Shown: positions 43,782-54,646 of the stretch, piece by piece
Numbering within the stretch: position 1 is the stretch's first letter
Layout of the letters: each line of letters opens with the position of its first letter
Source of the DNA: Mesorhizobium norvegicum
Lineage (GTDB): Bacteria; Pseudomonadota; Alphaproteobacteria; Rhizobiales; Rhizobiaceae
Direction: 5' to 3'
DNA: 64,000 nt
Assembly (NCBI RefSeq): GCF_004919685.1
Contig: NZ_SMYZ01000013.1
Coordinates: 20,062 to 84,061 of the forward strand
The notes under the pieces: model-generated
Seen by the model: only the letters and a program-made list of their open reading frames with translations
Told to the model about the DNA's origin: nothing
The model's database searches: none
Translations under genes and position numbers: made by a program

Positions 43782-44585
43782 GTGAGCCATAACGCCGTCC
43801 TAATTGAACGCGATGGTCCTATTGCCATTGTCACTCTCAACGAGCCCGAAACGCGCAATGCCCTATCCGATCCTGTCATCGCAGGTCTTGTCGCGTTCCT
43901 GGAGGGCGCAAATGCCGATGAAAGCCTAGGCTGCATTGTCCTGACAGGGGCAGGCGAAAGTTTCTGCTCCGGGGGCAATATTAAGGACATGCACGAGGGC
44001 ACGCATGAAATGTTTCGCGGCCGCCCTCACGACATGCAGGAGTCGTATCGAAAACACATCCAGCGAATTCCGATCCTGTTTCACAATCTTGATGTCCCCG
44101 TCATTGCGGCCGTCAATGGAACGGCCATCGGGGCAGGCATGGACCTTGCCTGTATGTGCGATATTCGTCTCGCGTCTTCAAATGCAAAATTTGCTGAAAG
44201 CTTCCTGCGCGTAGGCCTCATCTCCGGTGACGGCGGAGCGTGGTACCTTCCACGCGTGGTCGGCTATGCAAAAGCGATCGAACTCGCCCTGACCTGTCGT
44301 ACGTTGAACGCAGAAGAGGCGGAGCGATGGGGAGTTGCCAGCCGTGTCGTGTCACCGGAGGCCCTGCGCGACGAAGCACTTGCGCTAGCCAGTCAGGTGG
44401 CCGCCTTTCCACTTCGTAGCGTTCGGTTGAACAAGCGCCTAATACGTCAATCCTCGCAGCTAAATCTTGCTGATAGTCTTGAACTCGCAGCCGCCTACCA
44501 ATCAATCATACAGAACACCAACGATCAACGCGAGGCGGTGGCTGCACTGGTCCAGAAACGTAAGCCGAACTTTACCGGCAATTGA
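43782..44585 (+). CDS. Enoyl-CoA hydratase/isomerase-family protein
   Basis: A 267-residue crotonase starting at GTG 43782 with AAGGA upstream. SGGNIKDMHEG is the oxyanion segment. In GAGMDLACMCDI the first catalytic Glu of classical hydratases is Asp, while the second is kept in FAESFLRVGL. Hydration, isomerisation or another crotonase reaction are all possible. It is the third gene of the operon headed by the two acyl-CoA dehydrogenases. Its stop is followed, about 120 bases on, by the end of the opposing pccR gene. Confidence 0.9.
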   Translation: MSHNAVLIERDGPIAIVTLNEPETRNALSDPVIAGLVAFLEGANADESLGCIVLTGAGESFCSGGNIKDMHEGTHEMFRGRPHDMQESYRKHIQRIPILFHNLDVPVIAAVNGTAIGAGMDLACMCDIRLASSNAKFAESFLRVGLISGDGGAWYLPRVVGYAKAIELALTCRTLNAEEAERWGVASRVVSPEALRDEALALASQVAAFPLRSVRLNKRLIRQSSQLNLADSLELAAAYQSIIQNTNDQREAVAALVQKRKPNFTGN

Positions 44586-44702
44586 GAAGTGCTGTGGGTA
44601 AGGCATGCGCGACAACTCCGATGGCAGGTTCGGCTGGCAGTTGAACTAGTGCAGCGCGAACCATACCTTCTTGGTCCGTGCGCGTGGGAACCCCGTTCCC
44701 GG

Positions 44703-46115
44703 TCAGTAGATCGTGTATGGCAGTTCGCTGCGTCGGTTGTGGTCGATCACAATCGTGCTCTTGAGCGGCGGAACGGCACGTTGGATGCAGTTTATCCGCT
44801 CGCAAATGCGACATGAAACGCCGATAGGCTCGAACGCTGAGCTGTTGCCAAAATCGAGGCGGTCTGCGTAGACGAAATCGCCCGCATCAGAAATCTCGCA
44901 TCCGAGCGCGATCGCATAGCGTCGATGAGGAGCGCCAAACCCACCGTCCGCCTTGGTGATTTCCGTGGCGATACTGAGATAACGCACGCCGTCCGGCGTC
45001 TCGGCCAGCTGGCAATCCATGCGGCCTGGGTTTTCGAACGCCTGATGAGCGTTCCACAACGGGCACGCTGCCCCGTATCGGGCGAACTGCAACTTCGCGG
45101 CGCTATGGCGCTTGGTGATGTTGCCGGCCCGGTCGATGCGCGCGAAGAAGACCGGCACGCCCTTTATCCGAGGCCTTTGCAACGTCGAAAGGCGATGCGC
45201 CACCTGCTCAAGGCTGGCGCCGAAGCGCATTGAGAGCAGAAGCAAATCATGTCGAAGTTCTTTTGCCGCGGCGAGGAAGGGACGGTATGGCAACATGAGC
45301 GCGCCGGCAAAATAGTTCTGGAGGCCGATCCTGCATATCTCCGCCCCTTCGGAGGTACGGAAGCGCGCTCGCTCGATGATTGCAACGATTTCCGCCCGGT
45401 GCTCCAAGGCCCCTATCTGGAATGCCATTTGAAAACTGCGCGTCGATGCAGGCGAATAAGAGTTCAAATACAGGACGCGCGCGGAAGCGTCGAAGCGCCT
45501 GATTACCCGCTCGGCACTGGCAGCACGCGCAGTGCGAACGTGATGATGCTGTTCCAGATGATCCGCCAACGCGGTACCGACATCTCGATCGGGTACGCCG
45601 AGAGCCTTGGCCAACTTCTCGGCTGCCGGGTCGAGCTCGTCGATGTAGTTGTCAACAAAATGAAAGAAGTCCCGGACTTCCTCGTAGGGTGTGGGTTCGG
45701 CAAAAGCATTGGTTCGGATTAGCTGGTCATCGAAGCTGGCAAGCTGCTCGCTATTCCTGCGATATGCCTGATGACAAGTGATCAGTGCATGGGCAAGAGA
45801 CGGTGCGTTTTGGGCAACGAGCTTGAGTTCCTGAAATCCTGCTGAAACACCGCTGAACACGGGGTCAGCGAGTGCCTCGCTCAGTGCCGAGAGCAGCCGG
45901 TCGGCCTCACTGCCGCCGATCGAAGCGATATCGACCTGGAATTTTTCGGCCAGCGCAAGAAGCACCGCGGCTGACACCGGTCGCTGATTGTTTTCTATCT
46001 GGTTCAGATAGCTGGTCGAAATCCCCAGACGTTCAGCGAACACCGCCTGGGTGGCCTTGCTGGCCTCCCGCAGTTCGCGCACGCGGCGCCCAATGAAAAG
46101 CTTGCCGTTGGCCAT
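44703..46115 (-). CDS. pccR: PccR/ScfR-type short-chain acyl-CoA-responsive regulator
   Basis: About 470 residues from the ATG at 46115 (MANGKLFIGRRVR); an ATG two codons upstream is equally possible. An XRE helix-turn-helix (about 8-62, FAERLGISTSYLNQIENNQRPV) is followed by an IrrE-like central region and a C-terminal cysteine cluster (CRICERINCIQRA). This is the architecture of the ScfR family, in which PccR of Rhodobacter activates propionyl-CoA carboxylase genes. Divergent pccB lies 217 bases away. A TTTGCAAA site overlaps its own start codon, which suggests autoregulation. Confidence 0.88.
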   Translation of the reverse strand: MANGKLFIGRRVRELREASKATQAVFAERLGISTSYLNQIENNQRPVSAAVLLALAEKFQVDIASIGGSEADRLLSALSEALADPVFSGVSAGFQELKLVAQNAPSLAHALITCHQAYRRNSEQLASFDDQLIRTNAFAEPTPYEEVRDFFHFVDNYIDELDPAAEKLAKALGVPDRDVGTALADHLEQHHHVRTARAASAERVIRRFDASARVLYLNSYSPASTRSFQMAFQIGALEHRAEIVAIIERARFRTSEGAEICRIGLQNYFAGALMLPYRPFLAAAKELRHDLLLLSMRFGASLEQVAHRLSTLQRPRIKGVPVFFARIDRAGNITKRHSAAKLQFARYGAACPLWNAHQAFENPGRMDCQLAETPDGVRYLSIATEITKADGGFGAPHRRYAIALGCEISDAGDFVYADRLDFGNSSAFEPIGVSCRICERINCIQRAVPPLKSTIVIDHNRRSELPYTIY

Positions 46116-46160
46116 TTGCAAATTCGCATGTTGCTATTTGCAGTTTTATACATTTCGCAA
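46115..46160. promoter_or_regulatory. Putative PccR operator cluster
   Basis: TTTGCAAA occurs at 46115-46122, with related elements TATTTGCA at 46135-46142 and TTTCGCAA at 46153-46160. As I recall, the Rhodobacter PccR site is a pair of TTTGCAAA boxes with a four-base spacer; the second box here is degenerate, so the match is partial. The first box overlaps the pccR start codon, and the cluster lies about 170-220 bases upstream of pccB. Confidence 0.55.
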
Positions 46161-46332
46161 CTGCACCCGGCAATCCTTTTCCATTCATATCCGACGAACT
46201 AATGCGGAGCGTAATTCCAGTGGAGGCGCTCATGCGATTGTGCAGCCAAACAAATCCGAGTTCGAGGCAAAGCCGGCACGCCGCGCCGCGGTTGCCGACG
46301 GCTTTGAACTTTGAAGCAAAGGCTGGCCGCTA

Positions 46333-47865
46333 ATGCGAGCCGTGCTCGAACAACTCGAAATCCGTCGTGCGCAGGCTCGCATGGGCGGCGGGCAGAAGCG
46401 TGTCGATGCTCAACATGCGAAAGGCAAGCTGACCGCCAGGGAGCGCCTCGTGGTGCTTCTCGATGAAGGCTCCTTCGAAGAATACGACATGTATGTCACG
46501 CATCGTGCGACGGACTTCGGCATGGCTGAACAGAAGGTCGCCGGCGATGGCGTGGTCACAGGCTGGGGTACGATCAACGGCAGGCTCGTTTACGTCTTCT
46601 CACAGGACTTCACGGTGCTTGGCGGATCGCTGTCGGAGACACACGCCCAAAAAATCTGCAAGATCATGGACATGGCGGTGCGCAACGGGGCGCCCGTGAT
46701 CGGCCTCAACGATTCCGGCGGCGCGCGCATCCAGGAGGGCGTTGCCTCGCTGGCCGGCTACGCCGACGTCTTCAAGCGCAATGTCGATGCTTCCGGCGTC
46801 ATCCCACAGATTTCGGTGATCATGGGTCCGTGCGCCGGCGGCGCGGTCTATTCCCCGGCCATGACCGACTTCATCTTCATGGTTCGGGATTCCTCCTACA
46901 TGTTCGTGACCGGCCCCGATGTGGTCAAGACCGTCACGAACGAGATCGTGACTGCAGAGGAACTGGGGGGCGCGGCAACACACACGCAAAAGTCCTCTGT
47001 CGCGGACGGGGCCTTTGAGAACGACATAGAGGCTTTGGAAGAGATCCGGCGCCTCTTCGATTTCCTGCCGCTGAACAATCGGGAAAAGCCGCCGGTGCGG
47101 CCCTTTTATGACGATCCCGAGCGGATCGAGTTGCGCCTCGACACGCTGGCGCCGGAGAGCGCCAACAAGCCCTACGACATGAAGGAACTGATCGCGGCTA
47201 TCGCCGATGAAGGTGACTTCTTCGAACTTCAGGCCGCCTTCGCCCGCAACATCATCACCGGATTTGTTCGCATCGAGGGCAGGACCGTCGGCGTGGTGGC
47301 CAACCAACCCATGGTGCTAGCCGGATGCCTTGACATCGATTCCTCCCGCAAGGCGGCGCGTTTCGTTCGCTTCTGCGACGCCTTCGACATCCCGATCCTG
47401 ACGCTGGTCGACGTGCCCGGTTTCCTTCCTGGCACCGCCCAGGAATATGGCGGCGTCATCAAGCACGGCGCCAAGCTCCTGTTTGCCTATTCCCAGGCGA
47501 CTGTGCCGATGGTCACGTTGATCACCCGCAAGGCCTATGGCGGGGCTTACGACGTGATGGCGTCGAAACATATCGGCGCCGACATAAACTACGCCTGGCC
47601 AACCGCTGAAATCGCGGTGATGGGCGCAAAGGGCGCCGCCGAGATTCTCTATCGGTCCGAACTCGGCGATCCAGAGAGGCTGGCTGCTCGCACCAGGGAA
47701 TACGAGCAGCGTTTCGCCAACCCCTTCATCGCCGCCGAGCGTGGCTTCATCGACGAGGTGATCATGCCGCATTCCTCGCGCAAGCGGATCGCGCGTGCCT
47801 TTGCCGCGCTGCGAGGAAAAAGCGTCGAGACTCGCTGGAAGAAGCACGACACCATCCCGCTTTGA
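46333..47865 (+). CDS. pccB: Propionyl-CoA carboxylase beta subunit (carboxyltransferase)
   Basis: A 510-residue carboxyltransferase. N-terminal part: [40 protein letters not shown] and [17 protein letters not shown]-terminal part: [20 protein letters not shown] and [19 protein letters not shown]. These bind propionyl-CoA and carboxybiotin. With PccA it converts propionyl-CoA to methylmalonyl-CoA. It heads a tight rightward operon, pccB-pccA-mutase, and lies opposite pccR. Confidence 0.95.
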   Translation: MRAVLEQLEIRRAQARMGGGQKRVDAQHAKGKLTARERLVVLLDEGSFEEYDMYVTHRATDFGMAEQKVAGDGVVTGWGTINGRLVYVFSQDFTVLGGSLSETHAQKICKIMDMAVRNGAPVIGLNDSGGARIQEGVASLAGYADVFKRNVDASGVIPQISVIMGPCAGGAVYSPAMTDFIFMVRDSSYMFVTGPDVVKTVTNEIVTAEELGGAATHTQKSSVADGAFENDIEALEEIRRLFDFLPLNNREKPPVRPFYDDPERIELRLDTLAPESANKPYDMKELIAAIADEGDFFELQAAFARNIITGFVRIEGRTVGVVANQPMVLAGCLDIDSSRKAARFVRFCDAFDIPILTLVDVPGFLPGTAQEYGGVIKHGAKLLFAYSQATVPMVTLITRKAYGGAYDVMASKHIGADINYAWPTAEIAVMGAKGAAEILYRSELGDPERLAARTREYEQRFANPFIAAERGFIDEVIMPHSSRKRIARAFAALRGKSVETRWKKHDTIPL

Positions 47866-47867
47866 GT

Positions 47868-49880
47868 ATGCCAAAAATGTTCAAGAAGATACTGATTGCC
47901 AATCGTGGCGAGATCGCATGCCGGGTGATCAAGACGGCGCAAAGGCTCGGCATTGCAACGGTCGCCGTCTACTCCGACGCTGATCGCGACGCCTTGCACG
48001 TCCGGCAGGCGGATGAAGCGGTCCATATCGGTCCCGCCGCCTCAGCCCAGTCCTATCTTGGCATTGCCAACCTCCTGGATGCCGTCACCGCCACAGGCGC
48101 CGATGCGGTTCATCCCGGCTACGGTTTCCTGTCCGAGAATTCGAATTTTGCCGAAGCGCTCAAAGCCATTGGAGTGGCGTTCATCGGCCCCTCGCCCGTC
48201 GCCATCGAAGCGATGGGCGACAAAATCACCTCGAAGAAGATCGCGGCATCTGCCGGTGTCTCCACCGTGCCTGGCCATATGGGATTGATCGAGGACGCAG
48301 AGGAAGCGGCGCGCATCGCCACAGAGATTGGCTTTCCTGTCATGATCAAGGCATCCGCTGGCGGCGGCGGCAAGGGCATGCGTATTGCCTGGAACGACGT
48401 CGAGGCGCGCGAAGGCTTTCAGTCCTCGCGAAACGAGGCGAAGAACGCCTTTGGCGACGATCGCATCTTCATCGAGAAATTCGTTACCGAGCCGCGTCAC
48501 ATCGAAATCCAAGTGCTCGGCGATCAGTACGGCAATATCGTCTACCTCGGCGAGCGGGAATGCTCAATCCAGCGTCGCAACCAGAAGATTATCGAGGAAG
48601 CCCCATCACCGTTCATCGACGAAGCAACCCGACAGGCGATGGGAAAGCAGGCCATCGCTCTTGCCAGGGCGGTCGGCTACCACTCCGCAGGCACCGTTGA
48701 GTTCATCGTCGATCGCGACCGCAATTTCTACTTCCTCGAGATGAACACCCGGCTTCAGGTCGAGCATCCGGTCACCGAAATTATAACTGGCATCGATCTG
48801 GTCGAGGAAATGATCCGCATCGCCGCCGGCGAAAAGCTGCGCTTTGCCCAAGAAGACGTGAAGCTGAATGGCTGGGCGGTCGAAAGCCGGCTCTACGCCG
48901 AAGACCCGTATCGCCATTTCCTGCCCTCGATCGGTCGTCTGACACGCTACCGGCCGCCCGCTGAGGGTCCGCGTGCGGACGGCTCGCTCATCCGCAACGA
49001 TACCGGTGTGGTCGAGGGGTCGGACATCTCGATGCACTATGATCCCATGATCGCTAAGCTCTGCACCTGGGCGCCCGACCGGCTAGGCGCGATCAATGCG
49101 ATGGCTGCTGCGCTGGATGATTTCGAAGTCGAAGGCATCGGCAATAACCTGCCATTTCTCGCCGCTGTCATGGCCCATCCCCGGTTTCGCGAGGGGCGGC
49201 TGAGCACGGCCTTCATCGCCGAGGAGTTTCCGGATGGCTTCGCAGGTGTATCTCCGACCGATGCGGATGAGCGCAAGCTCGCGGCCGTCGCGGCACACAT
49301 CAACTGGAAACTCCAGCACCGCAATGTCCTGATCTCCGGGGCGATGGACAATCATCGTCGCAAGGTCTCCAGCGATTGGATCGTGACGCTTGGCAGCCAT
49401 GCATTTGCAATCGCGGTGCGCGATCCGGAAGACGCAACCACGGTTTCATTCGATGACGGCTCGGCCCTGAGCGTTGTTAGCGATTGGCTGCCGGGACGGC
49501 ATATCGCGCACTTCCACATTGGCACTGAGACCGCGTCGATCAAGACGTCGCGGTCAGGAACCGGCTACCGACTGCGCTGGCGCGGAATGGATGTTGTCGC
49601 CCATGTGCGCAGCCCCGCTATCGCCGAGCTCGCGCGATTGATGCCGAAGAAGCAGCCGCCGGACACCTCCAAGCTACTGCTTTGCCCGATGCCAGGTGTA
49701 GTCACCGCGATTGCCGTGTCCGAAGGAGAACAGGTCGAGGCTGGACAGGTGCTCGCCACCGTCGAGGCCATGAAGATGGAAAACGTGCTGCGCGCCGAAC
49801 GGCGGGCCGTCGTCAAACGGATCGCCGCCAAGGCGGGAGCAAGCCTTGCCGTTGACGAACCCATTCTGGAGTTCGAATGA
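47868..49880 (+). CDS. pccA: Propionyl-CoA carboxylase alpha subunit (biotin carboxylase + BCCP)
   Basis: About 670 residues. Biotin carboxylase domain (about 5-450): [32 protein letters not shown] as the ATP-grasp loop and [14 protein letters not shown] at the active site. A linker domain follows, then the C-terminal biotinyl domain with EAMKMEN, whose Lys carries biotin. The start at 47868 lies two bases after the pccB stop; MFKK at 47877 is an alternative. It ends in an ATGA overlap with the mutase gene. The only bioB-like sequence in the window is a relic, so biotin must come from elsewhere. Confidence 0.95.
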   Translation: MPKMFKKILIANRGEIACRVIKTAQRLGIATVAVYSDADRDALHVRQADEAVHIGPAASAQSYLGIANLLDAVTATGADAVHPGYGFLSENSNFAEALKAIGVAFIGPSPVAIEAMGDKITSKKIAASAGVSTVPGHMGLIEDAEEAARIATEIGFPVMIKASAGGGGKGMRIAWNDVEAREGFQSSRNEAKNAFGDDRIFIEKFVTEPRHIEIQVLGDQYGNIVYLGERECSIQRRNQKIIEEAPSPFIDEATRQAMGKQAIALARAVGYHSAGTVEFIVDRDRNFYFLEMNTRLQVEHPVTEIITGIDLVEEMIRIAAGEKLRFAQEDVKLNGWAVESRLYAEDPYRHFLPSIGRLTRYRPPAEGPRADGSLIRNDTGVVEGSDISMHYDPMIAKLCTWAPDRLGAINAMAAALDDFEVEGIGNNLPFLAAVMAHPRFREGRLSTAFIAEEFPDGFAGVSPTDADERKLAAVAAHINWKLQHRNVLISGAMDNHRRKVSSDWIVTLGSHAFAIAVRDPEDATTVSFDDGSALSVVSDWLPGRHIAHFHIGTETASIKTSRSGTGYRLRWRGMDVVAHVRSPAIAELARLMPKKQPPDTSKLLLCPMPGVVTAIAVSEGEQVEAGQVLATVEAMKMENVLRAERRAVVKRIAAKAGASLAVDEPILEFE

Positions 49881-52018
49881 TGGCCGACGCCAAACTTGCC
49901 GACTGGCGCACTCTTGCCGAGCGGGAGCTGAAGGCCTCCCCCGATGCCCTGGTCTGGCGCACTGCCGAAGGTATCGACGTCAAGCCGCTTTACACGGCGG
50001 ATGACTTGGGTGCCATCGACCACCTCCATTCCTTGCCGGGGCTGAAACCCTTCGTCCGCGGACCGCGCGCGACCATGTATGCTGGCAGGCCGTGGACGAT
50101 CCGGCAATATGCCGGCTTCTCTACCGCGGAGGAGTCAAACGCCTTCTACCGCAAGGCGCTTGCGGCGGGCCAGCAGGGCGTGTCGGTTGCGTTCGATCTC
50201 GCCACGCATCGCGGCTATGACAGCGACCACCCGCGCGTCGTTGGCGATGTCGGCAAGGCGGGCGTAGCAATCGATTCTGTCGAGGACATGAAGGTCCTGT
50301 TCGATCGCATACTGCTCAAGGATGTTTCCGTCTCCATGACCATGAACGGTGCGGCCATCCCGATCCTTGCCTGTTTCATCGTCGCCGGCGAGGAACAGGG
50401 CTGCTCGCCGGCCGAGCTATCCGGGACCATCCAGAACGACATCCTGAAGGAGTTCATGGTCCGCAACACCTACATCTATCCGCCCGAACCTTCGATGCGC
50501 ATCGTCGCCGACATCATCGAGTACACCGCAAAGGAGATGCCGAAGTTCAACTCGATCTCAATCTCCGGTTATCACATGCAGGAGGCGGGCGCGACGCTGG
50601 TGCAGGAGCTCGCCTTTACCCTGGCCGATGGGCGCGAGTATGTCCGCGCGGCGCTGAGGAAAGGCCTCGACGTCGACGATTTTGCCGGACGGCTCTCGTT
50701 CTTCTTTGCGATTGGCATGAATTTCTTCATGGAGGCCGCCAAGCTGCGGGCGGCGCGACTTCTGTGGTCGCGTATCATGGAAGAGTTCGAACCAAAGAAG
50801 CCTTCATCGCTAATGCTGCGCACGCACTGCCAGACATCGGGCGTGTCGCTGCAGGAGCAGGACCCCTACAACAACATCGTGCGCACCGCCTATGAGGCGC
50901 TCGCTGCGGTGCTCGGTGGCACGCAGTCACTCCACACCAATTCCTTCGACGAAGCGATCGCACTGCCGACTGAGTTTTCGGCGCGGATCGCGCGCAACAC
51001 CCAGCTAATCCTCCAGCACGAGACCGGCGTAACCAAGGTCGTCGATCCACTGGCGGGCTCCTATTACGTCGAAAACCTGACCGCCGAACTTGCCGACAAG
51101 GCATGGGCGCTCATTGAGGAAATCGAGGAAATCGGCGGCATGACAAAAGCTGTCATCGACGGTTTGCCAAAACGCTTGATCGAGACGGCGGCGACCCGGC
51201 GCCAGGCGGCGATCGACCTCGGTGACGAAGTGATCGTCGGCGTCAACAAATACCGGCTGGAGACCGAAGCCCCGATCGAAAGTCTTGAGATAGACAATGC
51301 AGCGGTGCGCGAGGCGCAGATCCGTCGTCTCGAACAAACAAAGCGTCAGCGCGACCCCAAGCGCGTCGACTCAGCCCTTGCCGCGCTTGGCGAGACCGCA
51401 GCCAGCGGCAAGGGCAATATACTTCAATCAGCCGTCGAAGCGGTGCGTGCTCGCGCGACGGTGGGGGAGATTTCTGACACCCTGCGCCGCGCCTTCGGCG
51501 ATCACGTGGCCGTTCCTGAGGTGACCTCAGAGGTTTACGGCGCCGCCTTCCAGAATGAGCCGGAATACCAAACCCTAGGGTCCCGGATCAGAGACCTTTC
51601 CGTCTCGCTCGGCGGCCGGCCGAAGTTGATGGTGGCCAAGCTCGGCCAGGATGGTCATGATCGCGGCGCCAAAGTGATCGCATCGGCGTTCGGCGACCTT
51701 GGCTTCGACGTCGTCGCCGGGCCGCTTTTCCAGACACCAGAGGAAGCCGCAGCCGTGGCGGTGGCTTCTCATGTTCATGTCGTCGGCGCATCTTCGCTCG
51801 CGGCCGGACACAAGACTCTGTTGCCGCAGCTCGTCGAGGCGCTGAAAGCAAAGGGCGCCGAAAACATCATCGTCGTGTGCGGTGGTGTGGTGCCGCGCCA
51901 GGATTATCAGTTCCTGATGGACCACGGGGTCGCCGCTGTGTTCGGCCCTGGAACCCACATCTTGGATGCCGCGCGTGCGGTCGTCGATCTCCTAGAAGGA
52001 AGGCGCCGAAATCAATGA
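49877..52018 (+). CDS. scpA: Methylmalonyl-CoA mutase, single-chain
   Basis: A 713-residue mutase of the homodimeric type. The TIM-barrel substrate domain contains [29 protein letters not shown] and [19 protein letters not shown]. The C-terminal cobalamin domain has [15 protein letters not shown], with the cobalt-ligand His near 594. It isomerises methylmalonyl-CoA to succinyl-CoA using adenosylcobalamin. In rhizobia this gene is also called bhbA. Its start overlaps the pccA stop. No MeaB chaperone or epimerase gene is in the window. Confidence 0.95.
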   Translation: MMADAKLADWRTLAERELKASPDALVWRTAEGIDVKPLYTADDLGAIDHLHSLPGLKPFVRGPRATMYAGRPWTIRQYAGFSTAEESNAFYRKALAAGQQGVSVAFDLATHRGYDSDHPRVVGDVGKAGVAIDSVEDMKVLFDRILLKDVSVSMTMNGAAIPILACFIVAGEEQGCSPAELSGTIQNDILKEFMVRNTYIYPPEPSMRIVADIIEYTAKEMPKFNSISISGYHMQEAGATLVQELAFTLADGREYVRAALRKGLDVDDFAGRLSFFFAIGMNFFMEAAKLRAARLLWSRIMEEFEPKKPSSLMLRTHCQTSGVSLQEQDPYNNIVRTAYEALAAVLGGTQSLHTNSFDEAIALPTEFSARIARNTQLILQHETGVTKVVDPLAGSYYVENLTAELADKAWALIEEIEEIGGMTKAVIDGLPKRLIETAATRRQAAIDLGDEVIVGVNKYRLETEAPIESLEIDNAAVREAQIRRLEQTKRQRDPKRVDSALAALGETAASGKGNILQSAVEAVRARATVGEISDTLRRAFGDHVAVPEVTSEVYGAAFQNEPEYQTLGSRIRDLSVSLGGRPKLMVAKLGQDGHDRGAKVIASAFGDLGFDVVAGPLFQTPEEAAAVAVASHVHVVGASSLAAGHKTLLPQLVEALKAKGAENIIVVCGGVVPRQDYQFLMDHGVAAVFGPGTHILDAARAVVDLLEGRRRNQ

Positions 52019-52303
52019 AGACGCTCGTCGTCAAGCCTTGGGCAACCCGTCGGGATGCCCATGCTCGGGCGGTGGCGATGTAATGGACCGCAACGGCTCT
52101 CGAATGGCCCCCGCGGCCAGCCTCTTGCTTGCAGCAGCCACCGTCTGGCTGCCGAACACAGGAACGTCATCGACGTCGCAGCGATCGCTGATCGACCCAG
52201 GGCGCAACGAGATTCGACAATTGGCCCGCGACGTCGCGTTGAGGGCTGGAAAACCGAGCGCAATGCCGTAAAGACGGGCGTCATTGACGGTAGGGAAGGA
52301 GAC
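52019..52303. other. Leader region of a dead bioB
   Basis: About 285 bases after the mutase gene hold no recognisable protein. They end with AAGGAG just before the ATG of the bioB remnant, so they are probably the former bioB promoter region. Confidence 0.4.
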
Positions 52304-52778
52304 AATGGTAGTGAATGGATCGCAAATCAGCTCCGAGAGTGTCCGGCCCTTCTGGACACAAACCGAGGTTCTCGCGCTCCATGAGCTGCCTTTCAACGAT
52401 CTTCTCTTTCGCGCCCATGGCGTCCATCGCGAGAATTTCGATCCGAACAAGGTCAACTCAGCCGGCTCCTCAGCATCAAGACAGGCCGCTGCCCGGAGGA
52501 TTGCGGCTATTGCAGCCAGTCTGCGCATCACGAAAGCGGTTTGAAGGCGTCGAAGCTGAGGGGAGGTCAGGCGCGTCATCGCCGAGGCGACGCCTCGGCA
52601 TTGAGCCTATGGAACTCGAGGCGCAATGAACGAGGCACTGTGCTTTTTTGCCGGCGCCAACTCGATCTTCGTCGGCGACACGCTGCTGACGGCGGACAAT
52701 CCCTGCGACGGCAACTCTTCCGCTGGGACGATCCCGCTCTCGCTCTCGCTCGCCCATCGAACACAGCCGTTTCGGTAG
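52304..52778 (+). pseudogene. bioB: Biotin synthase (BioB) remnant
   Basis: It begins with a good ribosome-binding site and ATG at 52304. It reads [19 protein letters not shown], then [13 protein letters not shown]. After a frameshift near 52460 it gives [20 protein letters not shown], containing the radical-SAM cysteine motif, and GLKASKL. A large deletion follows, and from about 52626 it resumes with [20 protein letters not shown] near the BioB C-terminus, to a TAG at 52776. Most of the barrel is gone. Biotin synthesis genes are known on the symbiosis island of M. loti R7A, which fits this origin. Confidence 0.75.
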
Positions 52779-52989
52779 GGCGAGAAGGTTCTTCTGGCGG
52801 CTGCAGGTGCCGGTCTCAGCGGCGGTGCGCTGGCTATCGGAATTTAGCCGAATAACTTGGCCGCTCCGAGAGGCGACATGATTAGCCACATCGATAGGAA
52901 ACCGACCAATGCGAGAAATAGTCGCCGGCAAGCACGGAAAAGATTGCTGCAGGCAAACAACCCAACCAAACCCCAGGGGAGCAAGTATG

Positions 52990-53681
52990 TTATTCATCAC
53001 TGGCGATACCTGCATCCCCGACGGCATCGATAGAAAACCCCGGCATGATGTCGCCCGCCAGCAGCTTCTCCTTGGAGAGCAGCCCGGCATCCTCGAGCGC
53101 CTCGAAATCCGGCAGCTGGCGCAGCGTGTCGATCCCGAACTGCGACAGAAAGGTTTTGGTCGTCACATAGGTATAGGGCGCGCCGGGCTGCGCGGCCCCG
53201 AGGCGATCAGATCTTGCGCGCGCAACACGCCGATCAGGTCGCGCGACACCTCCTTGCCGAAGAAGCTCGACAGTTCGCCACGGGTGATCGGCTGGAAGTA
53301 GGCAATGCACATCAAAACGAGCGCCTCCGCCTGCGACAGTTCTTTTGCCCCCTCGCCCGCTGCCGTGCCGAAGGCGGCGTGAATGGCGTCGCCAAAAATT
53401 TTCTTGGTCCGGTGCTGCCAGCCACCGGCGACCGCGACCAGCTCGTAAGGGCGGGAGGCGAGCTCGGCGCGAATGTCGTCGATGATCAGCTCGATATTGC
53501 AATTTCTTCCCACCACCCGCGCGAGGACACTGCGTGTCACCGGTTCGCTGGCGGCAAAAATGACCGCTTCGACGCGGCCCATCCATTCGCGCCAGCGCAG
53601 CTCCTACGGCAGGTGGTCCAGTTCCGTGTCGAGCAGCACAGGCTGTTCGTTTGGCCTGCGGCGGGCGGACGCTTCGCTCAT
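52990..53681 (-). pseudogene. ScpB-like chromosome segregation protein, disrupted
   Basis: The ATG at 53681 lies 2 bases after the DUF1403 stop. The frame reads MSEASARRRPNEQPVLLDTE and meets an in-frame TAG near 53605. It then continues VEAVIFAASEPVTRSVLARV and EALVLMCIAYFQPITRGELS, typical ScpB winged-helix sequence. Near 53190 a frameshift separates this from GAPYTYVTTKTFLSQFGIDT and the C-terminal tail ending at 52990. With a nonsense codon and a frameshift it is probably dead, unless restart at the ATG near 53582 gives a shortened product. This is the accessory ScpB paralogue paired with DUF1403 on rhizobial replicons. Confidence 0.7.
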
Positions 53682-53683
53682 CG

Positions 53684-54646
53684 CTACAGCCCAAACAGCC
53701 GAAAGGTGGTGCGGCCGGAAAGCTCGCGCACGGCATCGAGTTGTTGCAGCCGCTCGAACAGGCGTCGCGCCGCAAAGCGCGACAGGCTTTTGGTCGTCAG
53801 CGATCCGGAGACGGCGTCGTCGTCGAGCAGTCTTTGGATCACATCGCCCGCCCCCTTTGCCCTGAGCTTCGGTGCGACGACGATGAGCCGCTCCGCGCGG
53901 CGCGACAGCTCGGCGGCCAACCGGCAGGCATCGGCCGCCGCTTGAACCACCGCAACGCAGACCGCCCGCTCAAACCCTTTTTCGCCCGGCCGAATTCGCT
54001 TGCCGCCGGGCTCGCCGCGAAAAGCCGGACCAAAGGCCTGCGCCATCAGCAGCGGCAGCGGGCGCGGCCAGCGCAGGTTTTGCGCCAGCACCAGGTCGGC
54101 CAGCCACCAGGCAAAAAGCTCGGCATCGGGGCGCATGGCGACGACGCGAGCGGCGATCGCCGCAGCGGCGAACGGCGCCGGCCGTCCGGGTTGCGCGACT
54201 TTTTCGATGTCCTTGCAGAGGTCGGCTAGCGCCGCGCCGTCCCAATGGAGCCCTAGCTGGTCGACGATCTTTTCGAGCCGATCGACGCTGGCCGCGGGCG
54301 GCTGCGCGGCTAACTGCCGCCAGGCGCCAAGGATGGCGCCGGCGGGACCGGGATCGGCGCCGGCCGGGCAGAGGTGCCAGGCATCGCGCAAGGCGGCTTC
54401 GTCCTCGGCGCGGCCGGCGAGCTGCATGCTGGCGGCGGCGCAGCGAAGCGCCAGCCGCTGGCGCCAGGCGCCGGCCCAGGCGGGTTGCGCCCCGGTGAGC
54501 GTGTCGAGGGCGCCCAGCGCGGCGCCAGCCTGAAAGGCGGCGTCGGCATCGCTCGACGCGCTGCTAGCGGCGAGCGCCCAGGCCGGCACGGCCGGCACGG
54601 CCGGCGGCGCGGCGGTGCTGGCGGTCGCGGGATCGAGGCGAATCAT
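53684..54646 (-). CDS. DUF1403-family protein
   Basis: From the ATG at 54646 (MIRLDPATASTAAPPAVPAV) the protein has 320 residues and is very rich in alanine. It runs GAALGALDTLTGAQPAWAGAWRQR to an Arg-rich C-terminal half with VVAMRPDAELFAWWLADLVLA. DUF1403 proteins are found on rhizobial plasmids and islands next to an ScpB-like gene, as here; function is not established. The frame is open to 54940, but the extension overlaps unrelated sequence. No Shine-Dalgarno is visible at 54646. Confidence 0.75.
   Translation of the reverse strand: MIRLDPATASTAAPPAVPAVPAWALAASSASSDADAAFQAGAALGALDTLTGAQPAWAGAWRQRLALRCAAASMQLAGRAEDEAALRDAWHLCPAGADPGPAGAILGAWRQLAAQPPAASVDRLEKIVDQLGLHWDGAALADLCKDIEKVAQPGRPAPFAAAAIAARVVAMRPDAELFAWWLADLVLAQNLRWPRPLPLLMAQAFGPAFRGEPGGKRIRPGEKGFERAVCVAVVQAAADACRLAAELSRRAERLIVVAPKLRAKGAGDVIQRLLDDDAVSGSLTTKSLSRFAARRLFERLQQLDAVRELSGRTTFRLFGL

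Noticed and set aside
52031..52579. 182-codon minus-strand frame across the bioB remnant
   Set aside because: The opposite strand carries clear BioB motifs; the minus frame is their antisense shadow.
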